A stretch of DNA of 39,760 nucleotides from Clostridiales bacterium (GCA_021201475.1 JAJQEV010000048.1:1-39760); one strand, 5' to 3'. Shown: positions 7,608-16,041, numbered from the stretch's first letter. Program-made: numbers and translations. The notes: generated by a model not told the origin, from the sequence alone.

Positions 7608-7961
7608 ATGAACACAGATAAGATTTACGCAGAATCCATCGCAAACGAGTATGCTCCGAAGACCACATCAAAGGTTGTCGCCCTTAAAAAGCTGGACAGG
7701 AAAGCAAAACGACCGGCAGAGATTTTCGCCTACACCTTTGGCATCGCCACGGCACTGCTCGCGGGATTTGGAATGTGCCTTTCCATGCAGGTGATCGGTC
7801 CGGCAACAACCGCAGCTATGGCGATCGGAGTTGTGATTGGCATCATCGGATTTATCGGGATGGGAATTAACTATCCCATTTTCAAAAAACTCCTGGAGAA
7901 CGGAAAAAAGAAATATGCATTTGAAATTATAGTGCTTGCAAGGGAAGTCAGCGAAAGCTGA
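7608..7961 (+). CDS. Small two-helix membrane protein
   Basis: This 117-residue protein has a charged N-terminal 40 residues, two membrane helices (about 40-62 and 68-88) separated by a short turn, and a basic C-terminus (KKLLENGKKKYAFE). A strong AAAGGAGG site precedes the ATG. Similar Clostridia proteins are sometimes labelled dihydropteridine reductase in databases; nothing in this sequence supports that enzyme. It is followed by the TetR gene after 33 bases, probably one operon. Unknown function. Confidence 0.7.
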   Translation: MNTDKIYAESIANEYAPKTTSKVVALKKLDRKAKRPAEIFAYTFGIATALLAGFGMCLSMQVIGPATTAAMAIGVVIGIIGFIGMGINYPIFKKLLENGKKKYAFEIIVLAREVSES

Positions 7962-7994
7962 TAAAGGAAGAATACAGATAGGGGGTGAGGTCGA

Positions 7995-8573
7995 ATGACG
8001 AAAGCGGAAAGTAAATATTTTAATACTGCAAAAAGGATCGATACAGCTTTCCTGGAGCTTCTGGAGGGGAAAGACATCGAATATATTACGGTAAAGGAAA
8101 TATGCGAAAAAGCCGAAGTCAACCGTTCCACCTTCTATCTGCATTATGAAACCATTGGCGACCTGCTGTCTGAATGCGTGGAATATGTGAATGAGCAGTT
8201 TATGTCATACTATGAAGGGAAGTCCTTAGTGACCAGCGAGTATATAGACAAAGCGACATTGGATCAGCTGTTCCTGATTACCCCTGAATACCTGAAGCCG
8301 TATTTATCATTTATCCAGCAGCATAAGTCTGTTTTCAAAACAGCCCTCGTGAAATACAAAAGTCTCCGAATGGAGACCCTTTACGACCGGATGTTTTCCA
8401 ACGTGCTGAATCCGATACTGGAAAAATATGAGATTCCGGCAGATGAGCGGGATTATATACTCGCTTTCTATATAGACGGATGCATGGGGATTATCAAACA
8501 GTGGCTGCAATCCGATTGCAGAGATTCTGTTGACAAGATTGCGGAGATTATGATGAAAGTCATCAGGCGGTGA
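7995..8573 (+). CDS. TetR/AcrR family regulator
   Basis: This is a 192-residue protein. The N-terminal helix-turn-helix reads ITVKEICEKAEVNRSTFYLH (about residues 35-54), the classic TetR recognition signature, followed by YETIGDLL. The C-terminal helical ligand domain resembles the TetR_C group often found near transporters in Firmicutes. A GGGGGTGAGG purine-rich site precedes the ATG. It lies between two membrane-protein genes in a likely operon. The twin promoters at 6428 and 7526 carry matching half-sites and are its best candidate targets. Confidence 0.88.
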   Translation: MTKAESKYFNTAKRIDTAFLELLEGKDIEYITVKEICEKAEVNRSTFYLHYETIGDLLSECVEYVNEQFMSYYEGKSLVTSEYIDKATLDQLFLITPEYLKPYLSFIQQHKSVFKTALVKYKSLRMETLYDRMFSNVLNPILEKYEIPADERDYILAFYIDGCMGIIKQWLQSDCRDSVDKIAEIMMKVIRR

Positions 8574-8577
8574 TTCC

Positions 8578-9231
8578 ATGAGAAGGGTGAAGAAATGGCT
8601 TCATTCCAATGCCGTAATCCACAGGTGTCTTACAGACGGCAGCTACAAAGACCGGCTCATACTGTACGGTTCGTTGGCGCTGAATACCTTGTATGCGGTA
8701 TGGGAAATATTATGTGGTGTTTATTACCGCTCATTCTGGTTTGTTACACTGGGATGCTATTATATTTTGCTGTCGCTTATTCGCCTGACACTGGTAAAAG
8801 AGACGCGAATGGACGAAAATACAGAGCATACCGAGTGGCGGCGCTACCGTAGCTGCGGCATCCTTTTGCTGCTGATGAATTCGATTTTATGCGGCATTGT
8901 CGCATTAGCGGTCAGAGACAATCAGGGGTCTCATTATGCGGGATATCTGATTTATGCCGTGGCGGCCTATACTTCCTGCAAAGTTGGCATCGCCATCAGA
9001 AATTTTGTAAAGAATCATGACTTTAAAGACCCGATTTTGACTGCGTCAAAAATAACTTCTTTTGCATCGGCAGTGGTTTCCGTGCTGTCGCTTGAGATTG
9101 CCATGATTTTACAATTCGATGATGAACTATCTCTGCTGTGCGTAATGACAATAGCAACCGGAATCGGCGCGGCTGTTCTCATATCCGTTCCCGCTATTTA
9201 CATAATTGCCACGGCGCGGAGGAATATGTGA
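8578..9231 (+). CDS. Multi-pass membrane protein, unrecognised
   Basis: This 217-residue protein has about six hydrophobic segments (near residues 28-50, 52-72, 92-112, 120-140, 155-175 and 185-210) and a basic N-terminus. It starts 4 bases after the TetR stop codon, so the two are co-transcribed and the protein is likely the regulated output or a partner. No motif of a known transporter family was recognised. It is convergent with the gene ending at 9243. Confidence 0.7.
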   Translation: MRRVKKWLHSNAVIHRCLTDGSYKDRLILYGSLALNTLYAVWEILCGVYYRSFWFVTLGCYYILLSLIRLTLVKETRMDENTEHTEWRRYRSCGILLLLMNSILCGIVALAVRDNQGSHYAGYLIYAVAAYTSCKVGIAIRNFVKNHDFKDPILTASKITSFASAVVSVLSLEIAMILQFDDELSLLCVMTIATGIGAAVLISVPAIYIIATARRNM

Positions 9232-9242
9232 AGAAATCGCAT

Positions 9243-9803
9243 TCAGTAAAGCAGCTTCGTTCCCTTTTCGCACAATTCATAAATTTCATCATACTTTTTT
9301 TCCAGGAACGGCGCGATCTTTTCCGTTCTTCTGGCTACACCATTCTTATACACGAATATCGGCAATATCCAGCCAAGAAATCCCGGAATGGCAAACAGAA
9401 CCGCCGGCAGTATATAGGGAGGCTTTGCGGTTGCCGCAAAGGTTGCCAGTGCCATAAATGCCGTTCCTATGATTCCCACAGCAAGGGCATAGATGGCCGG
9501 CTTTGATTCTTTGCTTTTCTCAAGCGCATGGATTTCATCCAGGCACGCTTCAAAATTCCGCTGGAGTCTGGTCAACTCCGCCCTGTTTACGATACTGCGT
9601 TTTCTCTTGAGGTGCAGGACTATTTTTTCCCGTCCTTCCATCATAAAATTTTCCAGGTCTCCTGAAAGTTCTCTGTTCAGCTCCCATCCAAAGCTGTTAT
9701 ACCCGTCCAACAACATGGAAATTTCATCGCTGGATGCTGTGACCTCTTTATATTCATAACGGATAAAGGACTTTTGTTCACGATCCATATTTTCCATTTT
9801 CAT
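9243..9803 (-). CDS. Membrane protein coupled to the histidine kinase
   Basis: This 186-residue protein has a soluble N-terminal 100 residues containing a basic amphipathic segment (KIVLHLKRKRSI), then two membrane helices (about 103-125 and 130-152), then a charged tail. Its ATG overlaps the TGA stop of the histidine kinase gene (ATGA), so it is translationally coupled and belongs to the sensing operon. It could be an accessory sensor or immunity factor; no family was recognised. It is the last gene of the regulator-kinase operon. Confidence 0.7.
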   Translation of the reverse strand: MKMENMDREQKSFIRYEYKEVTASSDEISMLLDGYNSFGWELNRELSGDLENFMMEGREKIVLHLKRKRSIVNRAELTRLQRNFEACLDEIHALEKSKESKPAIYALAVGIIGTAFMALATFAATAKPPYILPAVLFAIPGFLGWILPIFVYKNGVARRTEKIAPFLEKKYDEIYELCEKGTKLLY

Positions 9804-10897
9804 ACCTCACTGTCCGTCCTGTTGTTTTCAGGCAGGGCAGGAATCCGCACCTGGAAGGTGCTTCCTTTCCCTTCTTCACTCATGACCGTAATATCTCCGC
9901 CCATCAGGTCAACCACCCGTTTCGCAAGGGCAAGCCCCAGGCCGTTGCCTTCTGCGGCATGGGAGGTGTCTCCCTGATAGAATTTATCAAAAATATGCGC
10001 TTTTGCCTCGCTGCTTATGCCGCAGCCGGTATCCGAAATGGAAACCGTCACAAACTGCCGGTCTGACTGCTGATGAACCGCCACGGTGCCGCCATGCCCC
10101 GTAAACTTTACGGCGTTGGACAGAAGGTTGTTCCACACAAGCTCCATCAGGCTCTCATCCGCTGCAATAAGAGCAGTGTCCTCCATGTCTGTCTGCAAGT
10201 CGATTTCCTTTTCATCCCATGCCCTTTCATACTGGAGGATGCTCTCGGTAAGCTGGCGGCACACATCGTAATTCCTGATTTCAGGCACGATATTCTGGTT
10301 TTCCAGCCTGTTCAGCTTCAGGATATTACTGATCAGGTCAGAGAGCCGGGCAGAGGCGTTCATAATCGCCTGCGCATACTCCTTGCGCCTGTCGTCAGGC
10401 AGATGCTCCGCTTTCATCAGTTCCGCATAGTTTTGAATGACGGCGATGGGCGTTTTCATCTCGTGGGACACGTTGGAGACAAAATCCGTTTTCAGCGTTT
10501 CCACGCTCCCCAGTTCCTCCACCATCTTGTTGAAATCCAGTATCATCCGGTCGAGATAGTCATATTTTTCTACTGTGCCGGTCGGCGCTACATAAACAGA
10601 AAAATCGCCTTTTGCGACCCGTTCTGTTGCCTCCGCCATCCGCTGTAAGGGATCATCATAGGTTTTCCTGACCCTCCAGCGGGTAAAAAGAGTAAGCACA
10701 GCCGCCACAACCAGCCAGTAGGCGAGTGTGATATGTACCGTCAGGATTCCGCCCACGTTCAAATAATCCATGGCGACAATCAGTCCCTGATGCAGTCCGG
10801 ACATCAGGCACAGGACGCCCATGTAGATGCCAAATAGTGATTTCGGGAACCGGCTACTCCGATCCCATATCTGTTTGGAGCGCTTCTTCTCTGTCAT
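9800..10897 (-). CDS. Sensor histidine kinase, short-loop (intramembrane-sensing) type
   Basis: This 365-residue protein has two N-terminal membrane helices (about 20-43 and 51-72) joined by a loop of under ten residues. A HAMP-like region (75-130), a HisKA domain with phospho-acceptor H145 (NVSHEMKTP) and a HATPase domain (NLLSNAVKF, DTGCGI, GNGLGLAL) follow. Kinases without an extracellular domain that neighbour BcrA/Bce-like ABC transporters usually sense peptide antibiotics through the membrane or with the transporter. The start overlaps the response regulator stop codon (ATGA). Kinase assignment is certain; the signal is inferred from context. Confidence 0.95.
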   Translation of the reverse strand: MTEKKRSKQIWDRSSRFPKSLFGIYMGVLCLMSGLHQGLIVAMDYLNVGGILTVHITLAYWLVVAAVLTLFTRWRVRKTYDDPLQRMAEATERVAKGDFSVYVAPTGTVEKYDYLDRMILDFNKMVEELGSVETLKTDFVSNVSHEMKTPIAVIQNYAELMKAEHLPDDRRKEYAQAIMNASARLSDLISNILKLNRLENQNIVPEIRNYDVCRQLTESILQYERAWDEKEIDLQTDMEDTALIAADESLMELVWNNLLSNAVKFTGHGGTVAVHQQSDRQFVTVSISDTGCGISSEAKAHIFDKFYQGDTSHAAEGNGLGLALAKRVVDLMGGDITVMSEEGKGSTFQVRIPALPENNRTDSEV

Positions 10898-11565
10898 TGG
10901 AACACCGCCTTATAGCCCAGCCCCCGGACAGTCACGATTTTAAACCCGTCGCAGGCGGACAGCTTGCTGCGCAGGTTGGTCACATACACATCCACCGCCC
11001 GAAGGCTGGTGTCGCTGTCCACGCCCCAGAATTCATCCATCAGCTGCGCTCTGGAGAATGTCTTGTTGGGGTAGGAGAGCAGCTTATAGATCAGATTAAA
11101 CTCCCGGTTGGTAAGTGAAACCTCGCTGCCATTCACCGTGGCACTCATGGCGTCTGCATCCAGCGTCAGATTCCCCACAGTGATTTTCCGGTCTGCCATA
11201 ATATTGGCGCGCCGCAGCAGCGCCCTCACCCGAAGAAGCAGTTCCTCCAGCTCCAGGGGTTTTACCATATAGTCGTCAATCCCAAGACGGAATCCCTTCT
11301 GCTTGGAAGGCAGGTCATCCTTCGCCGACATGAACAAAATCGGGATCTGGCGGTTCACCGACCTTACTGTTTTGGCAAATTCAAACCCGTCTATTTCGGG
11401 CATCATAATGTCAGATATAATCAAATCATAAAGGTTGTTGTACATTTCGTTATAGGCATCATTGGCGTTCAGGCAGCCCGTGGCCTGAAATCCACTGTCA
11501 TTCAGGTATGTGCAGATGAGACGGTTTAATTCAGCGTCATCCTCTACCACAAGGATATGAATCAC
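10894..11565 (-). CDS. OmpR-family response regulator
   Basis: This 223-residue protein has a receiver domain with acidic pocket residues D9 and D10 and phospho-acceptor D52 (SDIMMPEIDG). A winged-helix DNA-binding domain follows (EVSLTNREFNLIYKLLSYPN, then SLRAVDVYVTNLRSKL). The start is GTG at 11565 with a GAGGG sequence upstream. Its leader carries a 7-bp hairpin (GTGAGCC / GGCTCAC, 11616-11632). The promoter has two 11-bp spaced direct repeats shared with the ABC operon promoter, so it probably activates both its own genes and the transporter. Confidence 0.95.
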   Translation of the reverse strand: MIHILVVEDDAELNRLICTYLNDSGFQATGCLNANDAYNEMYNNLYDLIISDIMMPEIDGFEFAKTVRSVNRQIPILFMSAKDDLPSKQKGFRLGIDDYMVKPLELEELLLRVRALLRRANIMADRKITVGNLTLDADAMSATVNGSEVSLTNREFNLIYKLLSYPNKTFSRAQLMDEFWGVDSDTSLRAVDVYVTNLRSKLSACDGFKIVTVRGLGYKAVFQ

Positions 11566-11645
11566 GATTTTTCCCTCGCTTTCATCAGATCATACAGAGT
11601 CACTGTGCGCAGTTCGTGAGCCTCTGGCTCACAGCTAACGCATAT

Positions 11646-11687
11646 AGTATAGCATACACCGCCAATGTTTGCACTTTGTTTGAGAAA
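11646..11687 (-). promoter_or_regulatory. Response regulator promoter with two 11-bp direct repeats
   Basis: On the minus strand the -10 is TATACT (11646-11651). Upstream, on the plus strand, lie TGTTTGCACTT (11666-11676) and TGTTTGAGAAA (11677-11687), two heptads one helical turn apart. The -35 is poor. OmpR-type regulators bind such repeats, so autoregulation is likely. Confidence 0.6.
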
Positions 11688-11710
11688 TATGTCCATTCTG
11701 TGAACCTGAC

Positions 11711-11741
11711 AAAAGAGCCACAGACTTCATTCCGTGGCTCT
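11711..11741 (-). terminator. Intrinsic terminator of the ABC operon
   Basis: On the minus strand AGAGCCAC and GTGGCTCT form a perfect 8-bp stem with a 12-base loop, followed by TTT. It lies just after the stop codon of the last ABC permease gene and separates the ABC operon from the regulator-kinase operon. Confidence 0.85.
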
Positions 11742-11759
11742 CTCTTGTCTTATCCGGGA

Positions 11760-12575
11760 TTACACCAAATCAGTTTTCCTTAAAACGGTTGAAGATGCAA
11801 TGGTGAATCCTGCAAAGAACAATGCGCCACCGGCCATGCACATCAAAACATGAAGCAAAGTGGAATTCAGTGGCGTCATCATCGGCACCATCATATAAAG
11901 CAGCATCCCTCCGAAAAGAGAGAGCAGGAGGGAAAGCCATGTCCTGTCCTTTGCGACTGCACTCATCAGCACAAAAATCGGTACAAACACCAGCAGAAGA
12001 AAAATCTTTGCAAGCATACACAGGATGACGCCGAACATACTTGCCGTTTCCAGCGCAAAAGGCAGTCCGGCTACCGCCCCTCCCAGCATCGCGCCGGCAA
12101 AGAAGCCAAGCAGTATCCATATCCCGGCAAAGACACACACTACTGTTTTGGAAATAATATAATCCATTTTGTTTGGGCGGACGGCGAAAAGGTTCTTTGC
12201 GTATCCGCTCTTAAAATCTGCAGAGACAAAGAGGCAGGAAAGCACCGCCGACATAAAATACGCAAGGTTAATATTGCACATACTTGTAATGTCCATTGCC
12301 GCAGAGGATGATTCCCCGCTGGCCGTTCCGATGATCTGCCACACAGAATCAAATCCCTCGATCACGGTTTCCACACCGGTGGAGGGGTCCACTGATACGG
12401 AGCCGTCCATCATGGTGGTCATAACCAGAATCAGCACTGGCATGACCACTGCGATACCGAGCATGATATAGAAAAACGGTGTTGTGAACATTCTGCGGAA
12501 ATCCACGGACAGCATACTGTTCAAGGTTCTCCTTTTCCGGAGAAACTTCGTTTTGCTTCGATTGTTTCCAGCCAT
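11760..12575 (-). CDS. ABC-2 type permease, second copy
   Basis: This 271-residue integral membrane protein has about six helices and a large first external loop (residues about 50-95). It begins with a basic cytosolic tail and a MLSVDFRRMFTTPFFYIMLG entry segment that closely parallels the other permease (MLGVDFYRLFYTPMFYIFLG). It forms the membrane channel for the ATPase encoded immediately upstream (1-2 bases between genes). The family is the BcrB/lantibiotic-immunity type of ABC-2 permease, which removes peptide antibiotics from the membrane. The last gene before the terminator. Confidence 0.85.
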   Translation of the reverse strand: MAGNNRSKTKFLRKRRTLNSMLSVDFRRMFTTPFFYIMLGIAVVMPVLILVMTTMMDGSVSVDPSTGVETVIEGFDSVWQIIGTASGESSSAAMDITSMCNINLAYFMSAVLSCLFVSADFKSGYAKNLFAVRPNKMDYIISKTVVCVFAGIWILLGFFAGAMLGGAVAGLPFALETASMFGVILCMLAKIFLLLVFVPIFVLMSAVAKDRTWLSLLLSLFGGMLLYMMVPMMTPLNSTLLHVLMCMAGGALFFAGFTIASSTVLRKTDLV

Positions 12576-12577
12576 CG

Positions 12578-13480
12578 TTATCTGCCCTCCTTTTCGCCCA
12601 TCAGGTCGATATAGTATTCTTCCAGACCGACCTTCGCTGTCCTGATTTCACTGACCAGGATGCCCTGTCCATAAAGCCAGGTGACGATTTCTTCGGGAGC
12701 GGCCGCATCATAAACCCGAAGCTCTTCATTTTCCTCTTTCACTTGGAGGTATCTGCCGGAAAGCAACATCTTCGTCTTAGCCATATCCCCTGCCCGAAGG
12801 GCGATATAGGTGCGACAGTCCGCTTCCAGCTGTGCCGCCGTCATTTCTTTTATCATTTTACCCCCGCGGATAATACCGTAGTGAGTCGCAATCTTTTCGA
12901 GTTCCCCAAGGATATGGGAAGAAATCAAAACCGTGCAGCCCTGGGTCTTTGTCAGGTCAGTGAGAATTTCCCGCATGAGTCGCATTCCATCCGCGTCCAG
13001 TCCATTGATTGGCTCATCAAGTACCAGGAGCTTCGGATGCCCCAGCAGCGCCATGGCGATCCCGATCCGTTGCTTCATGCCAAGGGAACAATTCTTATAT
13101 TTGTTGGATGCCGCGCCCTCCATCCGAACTATCTTCAGTACCCTTCCGATTTTCTCCTCCGGATTTTTCATGCCCAGATTGGCAGCTTGTAGCATCATAT
13201 TGTTCCACACGCTGATATTTGGGAAACATCCGGGGGATTCAATCAGGACTCCCACATTTGCCCTTATAGTTTCATCCTTGTAATCCCGGCCATACAGCCG
13301 GATTGAGCCGCCGTTTGGGATGAGCAGTCCGCATATCATTTTTTCCGTTGTGGATTTCCCGCTTCCGTTCTCTCCGATAAAACCGTAGATAGCTCCTTCC
13401 GGGACGGTCATGGTAAGGCCGCATACGGCGGTCTTGCTGCCAAACCTTTTTGTTAATCCGTTAATTTCAATCGCGTTCAT
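12578..13480 (-). CDS. BcrA-type ABC transporter ATPase, second copy
   Basis: This 300-residue ATP-binding protein has Walker A GENGSGKST, Walker B LLVLDEP, the H-loop SSHILGE, and an atypical signature CSLGMKQR in place of LSGGQ, as in BcrA/lantibiotic immunity ATPases. I chose the ATG at 13480 (MNAIEING) because the GGAGG lies 8 bases away and the paralog begins identically; the ATG at 13486 is too close to it. It is well over half identical by eye to the other ATPase, so the pair arose by tandem duplication. It pairs with the permease ending at 11760. Confidence 0.93.
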   Translation of the reverse strand: MNAIEINGLTKRFGSKTAVCGLTMTVPEGAIYGFIGENGSGKSTTEKMICGLLIPNGGSIRLYGRDYKDETIRANVGVLIESPGCFPNISVWNNMMLQAANLGMKNPEEKIGRVLKIVRMEGAASNKYKNCSLGMKQRIGIAMALLGHPKLLVLDEPINGLDADGMRLMREILTDLTKTQGCTVLISSHILGELEKIATHYGIIRGGKMIKEMTAAQLEADCRTYIALRAGDMAKTKMLLSGRYLQVKEENEELRVYDAAAPEEIVTWLYGQGILVSEIRTAKVGLEEYYIDLMGEKEGR

Positions 13481-13495
13481 TTTCATCGCCTCCCT

Positions 13496-14311
13496 TTAGT
13501 ACACATCGCTTCTCGCAAGCACGATGGAACCGGCTGTATTATAGATGATGGCCCAGATGACGGATACCACTGTGCAGACAAGCAGCGTTAGCAGATTTCC
13601 TGAAAGGCAGGCAAATACGGACGCGCCATACAGAAACAGGTTCAGGACACTCCCCGACGCATTGCCCAGAATCATTCCGGCGGCAAGGATCGGAAGCCCC
13701 GTGCCGATTAGGAAGGACGACACAATTGAGATGCCGAAGTACCTGCGGAAGATCACATTCAAAAAAGTGTAAAGGCTTGCCCAGCCGAGGCTTAAGATCA
13801 TCTTGCTTACAATCGCAATCAGCAGCGAACCGGCACTGACCGCAAAGGATGTCCCCGCCACAAGCCCTGCGCCGATGGCACCGATGGTGTAGGTAATGCA
13901 CATACACGCCATGGCAAACGCGCACACAAGGCTTTTGGACATCATATAGTCCTTCTTTTTGGAGTGCGTGGTGAAAAGCTGCTTCACATAACCGCTCTTG
14001 TAATCATGCCCGATAAAAATGGACACCATAATCCCGCCGAAGATAAACACCATATTCATGTTGGCATATTCCGCTATGGATGAAACCGCGTAAAGAGGCG
14101 TATCCGCAGCTATGATCTGCCATGTGTTCGTATACAGGATGGAACCGCCGTCCGTCCCCTGTGTCCCAAGAATCAGGGCGGGGATGATTGCCGCGATGCC
14201 TAAGAAAATATAAAACATCGGCGTATAGAACAGGCGGTAAAAATCAACGCCCAGCATCCCCTTCAGCCGTTCAAAAAAACCGGGAGATTTGAATTTGATT
14301 TCCGTTGTCAT
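13496..14311 (-). CDS. ABC-2 type permease, first copy
   Basis: This 271-residue membrane protein has six predicted helices and the same length and entry segment as the second permease. Its ATG overlaps the stop codon of the upstream ATPase (ATGA), which implies coupled synthesis and a matched complex. It lacks the four-helix extended loop of BceB permeases, so the transporter is of the BcrAB or LanFEG kind rather than BceAB. The likely job is export or expulsion of a cell-envelope-active peptide. Confidence 0.85.
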   Translation of the reverse strand: MTTEIKFKSPGFFERLKGMLGVDFYRLFYTPMFYIFLGIAAIIPALILGTQGTDGGSILYTNTWQIIAADTPLYAVSSIAEYANMNMVFIFGGIMVSIFIGHDYKSGYVKQLFTTHSKKKDYMMSKSLVCAFAMACMCITYTIGAIGAGLVAGTSFAVSAGSLLIAIVSKMILSLGWASLYTFLNVIFRRYFGISIVSSFLIGTGLPILAAGMILGNASGSVLNLFLYGASVFACLSGNLLTLLVCTVVSVIWAIIYNTAGSIVLARSDVY

Positions 14312-15216
14312 TTCTTTAAGCCCCCCTTCTTTGACATCAGCTCAATATAGTATTCTTCGAGGCCGATCCGGTTTTTCTCAATTTCGCTGACCGCATGGCC
14401 ATTCTGCATAAGGAGTGCGACGATACTTTCTGTATCATCCACATCGTAGACACGCAGAAACCCTTCTTCTCTGCGGACATCCGCATATCTTGTGCGTAGA
14501 ATCCTTTCTGCCGCCAGCATATCGCCCGTCTTGAGAGAGGTATAGCTGCGGCAGCGGCCTTCCATCTCCTTCGCGGACAGTTCCTGCACCATTTTGCCCT
14601 GACGGATGATGCCATAATGGGTAGCGATTTTTTCGAGTTCACCGAGGATATGGGAGGAGATCAGGACAGTGCAGCCATAGTTCTCTGTAATGTCCACCAG
14701 GATCTCCCTCATAATCCGCATCCCGTCCGTATCAAGCCCGTTGATCGGCTCATCCAGGATCAGAAGCGCCGGGTCGCCCAGCAGCGCCATGGCAATCCCG
14801 ATGCGCTGTTTCATCCCAAGGGAACACTTTTTGAATTTCATGCGGGCGGAATCCTCCATGCGGACGATTCTCAACACTCGCTCGATTTCTCCCTGCCGGT
14901 TAGAGAGGCCAAGATTGATTGCCTGCATCATCAGGTTATCCCACACGCTGGAATTCGGGAAGCATCCCGTGTTTTCAATCAGCGCACCGACCCGCACCCG
15001 GACGCCGGCATCCTTGTAGTTTCTGCCAAAGAGCCGGATGGAGCCGCTGCTGGGGATAAGATGTCCGCAGATCAGCTTCTCCGTCGTAGATTTTCCGCTT
15101 CCGTTCTCTCCGATAAAACCGTAAATGGAGCCGATTGGCACGATCATGTTCAGGCCGTCAACAGCGTGCAGCCCCCGGAAGCTCTTGGAAAGATTCCTGA
15201 TTTCAATCGCATTCAT
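14308..15216 (-). CDS. BcrA-type ABC transporter ATPase, first copy
   Basis: This is a 302-residue ATPase. Walker A GENGSGKST is at 36-44, the signature is CSLGMKQR, Walker B is LLILDEP, and the H-loop is SSHILGE. The C-terminal 80 residues (VSEIEKNRIGLEEYYIELM) follow the BcrA subfamily tail. GGAGG lies 6 bases before the ATG. The start overlaps the end of the 83-residue repeat protein gene by 14 bases, so that small protein is co-translated with the transporter. Energises the adjacent permease. Substrate unknown. Confidence 0.94.
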   Translation of the reverse strand: MNAIEIRNLSKSFRGLHAVDGLNMIVPIGSIYGFIGENGSGKSTTEKLICGHLIPSSGSIRLFGRNYKDAGVRVRVGALIENTGCFPNSSVWDNLMMQAINLGLSNRQGEIERVLRIVRMEDSARMKFKKCSLGMKQRIGIAMALLGDPALLILDEPINGLDTDGMRIMREILVDITENYGCTVLISSHILGELEKIATHYGIIRQGKMVQELSAKEMEGRCRSYTSLKTGDMLAAERILRTRYADVRREEGFLRVYDVDDTESIVALLMQNGHAVSEIEKNRIGLEEYYIELMSKKGGLKK

Positions 15217-15454
15217 CGGTTACCTCCCCGGACGGCTTCACCTGCTCCAGTCTGGCTCTTGCTTCTTCTACGGTTTCTCCTTCCTTTGTCAGAAACTGAT
15301 CTACGAATTTGTCAGCAATCGTATTGAATCCGCCGACTGCACCATCCTCGATTTTTTGGTAGGCACTGACTACCCCTTCTTCTATTTTCTTATATCCTCC
15401 AACTACCACTTCGGCAATTTTCTCGCTACCTCTCACTAACTTGGATTTTGCCAT
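15203..15454 (-). CDS. 83-aa amphipathic repeat protein heading the ABC operon
   Basis: This 83-residue protein has an N-terminal half of four imperfect 11-residue repeats: KIAEVVVGGYK, KIEEGVVSAYQ, KIEDGAVGGFN and TIADKFVDQFL. The 11-residue period is typical of amphipathic helices that lie on membranes. The tail is acidic. It is the first gene after the regulated promoter and overlaps the first ATPase gene by 14 bases. It could be a peptide trap, a transporter accessory or a membrane-stress protein. An AAAGGAG site precedes the ATG. Not recognised as a named family. Confidence 0.75.
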   Translation of the reverse strand: MAKSKLVRGSEKIAEVVVGGYKKIEEGVVSAYQKIEDGAVGGFNTIADKFVDQFLTKEGETVEEARARLEQVKPSGEVTDECD

Positions 15455-15485
15455 ATCAGCAACGCTCCTTTCATTTGATGGAGTG

Positions 15486-15533
15486 AGTATACCACCTTTT
15501 TGTTTGGCGAATGTTTGGCTTTTGTTTGAGAAA
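15486..15533 (-). promoter_or_regulatory. ABC operon promoter with three 11-bp direct repeats
   Basis: On the minus strand the -10 is TATACT (15486-15491). Upstream, on the plus strand, are TGTTTGGCGAA (15501-15511), TGTTTGGCTTT (15512-15522) and TGTTTGAGAAA (15523-15533). The last one and its flank match the repeats at the response regulator promoter. The -35 is weak, as expected for an activated promoter. Confidence 0.65.
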
Positions 15534-15585
15534 TATTAATCTGGCTTAACTCATAGTGATGCCCACCCAAAAGATGAATAAACAT

Positions 15586-15633
15586 TAAAAATGGGCTTCC
15601 ACCTGAGGATTTCATCCACAGGCGGAAGCCCCG
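15586..15633 (-). terminator. Intrinsic terminator after the DUF6061 gene
   Basis: On the minus strand GGGCTTCC and GGAAGCCC form an 8-bp stem, extended inside by further pairs (CCTG / CAGG), and an ATTTTTAAT tail follows. It lies about 50 bases after the DUF6061 stop codon. Confidence 0.8.
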
Positions 15634-15679
15634 TTCTTCTACGCATCAAGCTATCAGTTAATGCTTGGAAATCGTTGTG

Positions 15680-15925
15680 TCAGTCTACTATTCCATGCGT
15701 CCCTGCAATATCCCTGGCATACTGTTCCAACTTCCCGGAGAATACCAGTCCGGCATAGGTCAACGGCTTGTTGTAGACCAGCCAGTCGATCTCTGTCTGC
15801 ATGGGAACAGTGGGGCAAATCTCATCGTCCACCCCTGGGGTGTAAATGCCGATTGCGGTTCCATCGTCGAACCGCAGTTCCACGCTGGCGGTGTCGATGT
15901 TAAATGCACAATGTATCAATTTCAT
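15680..15925 (-). CDS. DUF6061 family small protein
   Basis: This 81-residue protein (MKLIHCAFNIDTASVELRF, then a conserved tyrosine-rich middle IDWLVYNKPLTYAGLV) fits the DUF6061 pattern known from Clostridia mobile elements. AGGAGGT precedes the ATG closely. A terminator follows it. Function unknown; no enzymatic motif is visible. Family assignment is from recall of the pattern. Confidence 0.7.
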   Translation of the reverse strand: MKLIHCAFNIDTASVELRFDDGTAIGIYTPGVDDEICPTVPMQTEIDWLVYNKPLTYAGLVFSGKLEQYARDIAGTHGIVD

Positions 15926-16041
15926 AATGACCTCCTGTGTGTTTTCGGAACTTTGTCGGAGGTAAATCTGCTGTCATTTGCTGCTCGTTTTTATCGTTCT
16001 TTATGTAAGTCACTCTAACGAGTGGTATCCCAGGGATACTA

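Noticed and set aside
16025-16039. GTATCCC-A-GGGATAC palindrome beside MITE 1
   Set aside because: A single short palindrome with no repeat elsewhere and no link to a gene start; chance cannot be excluded.
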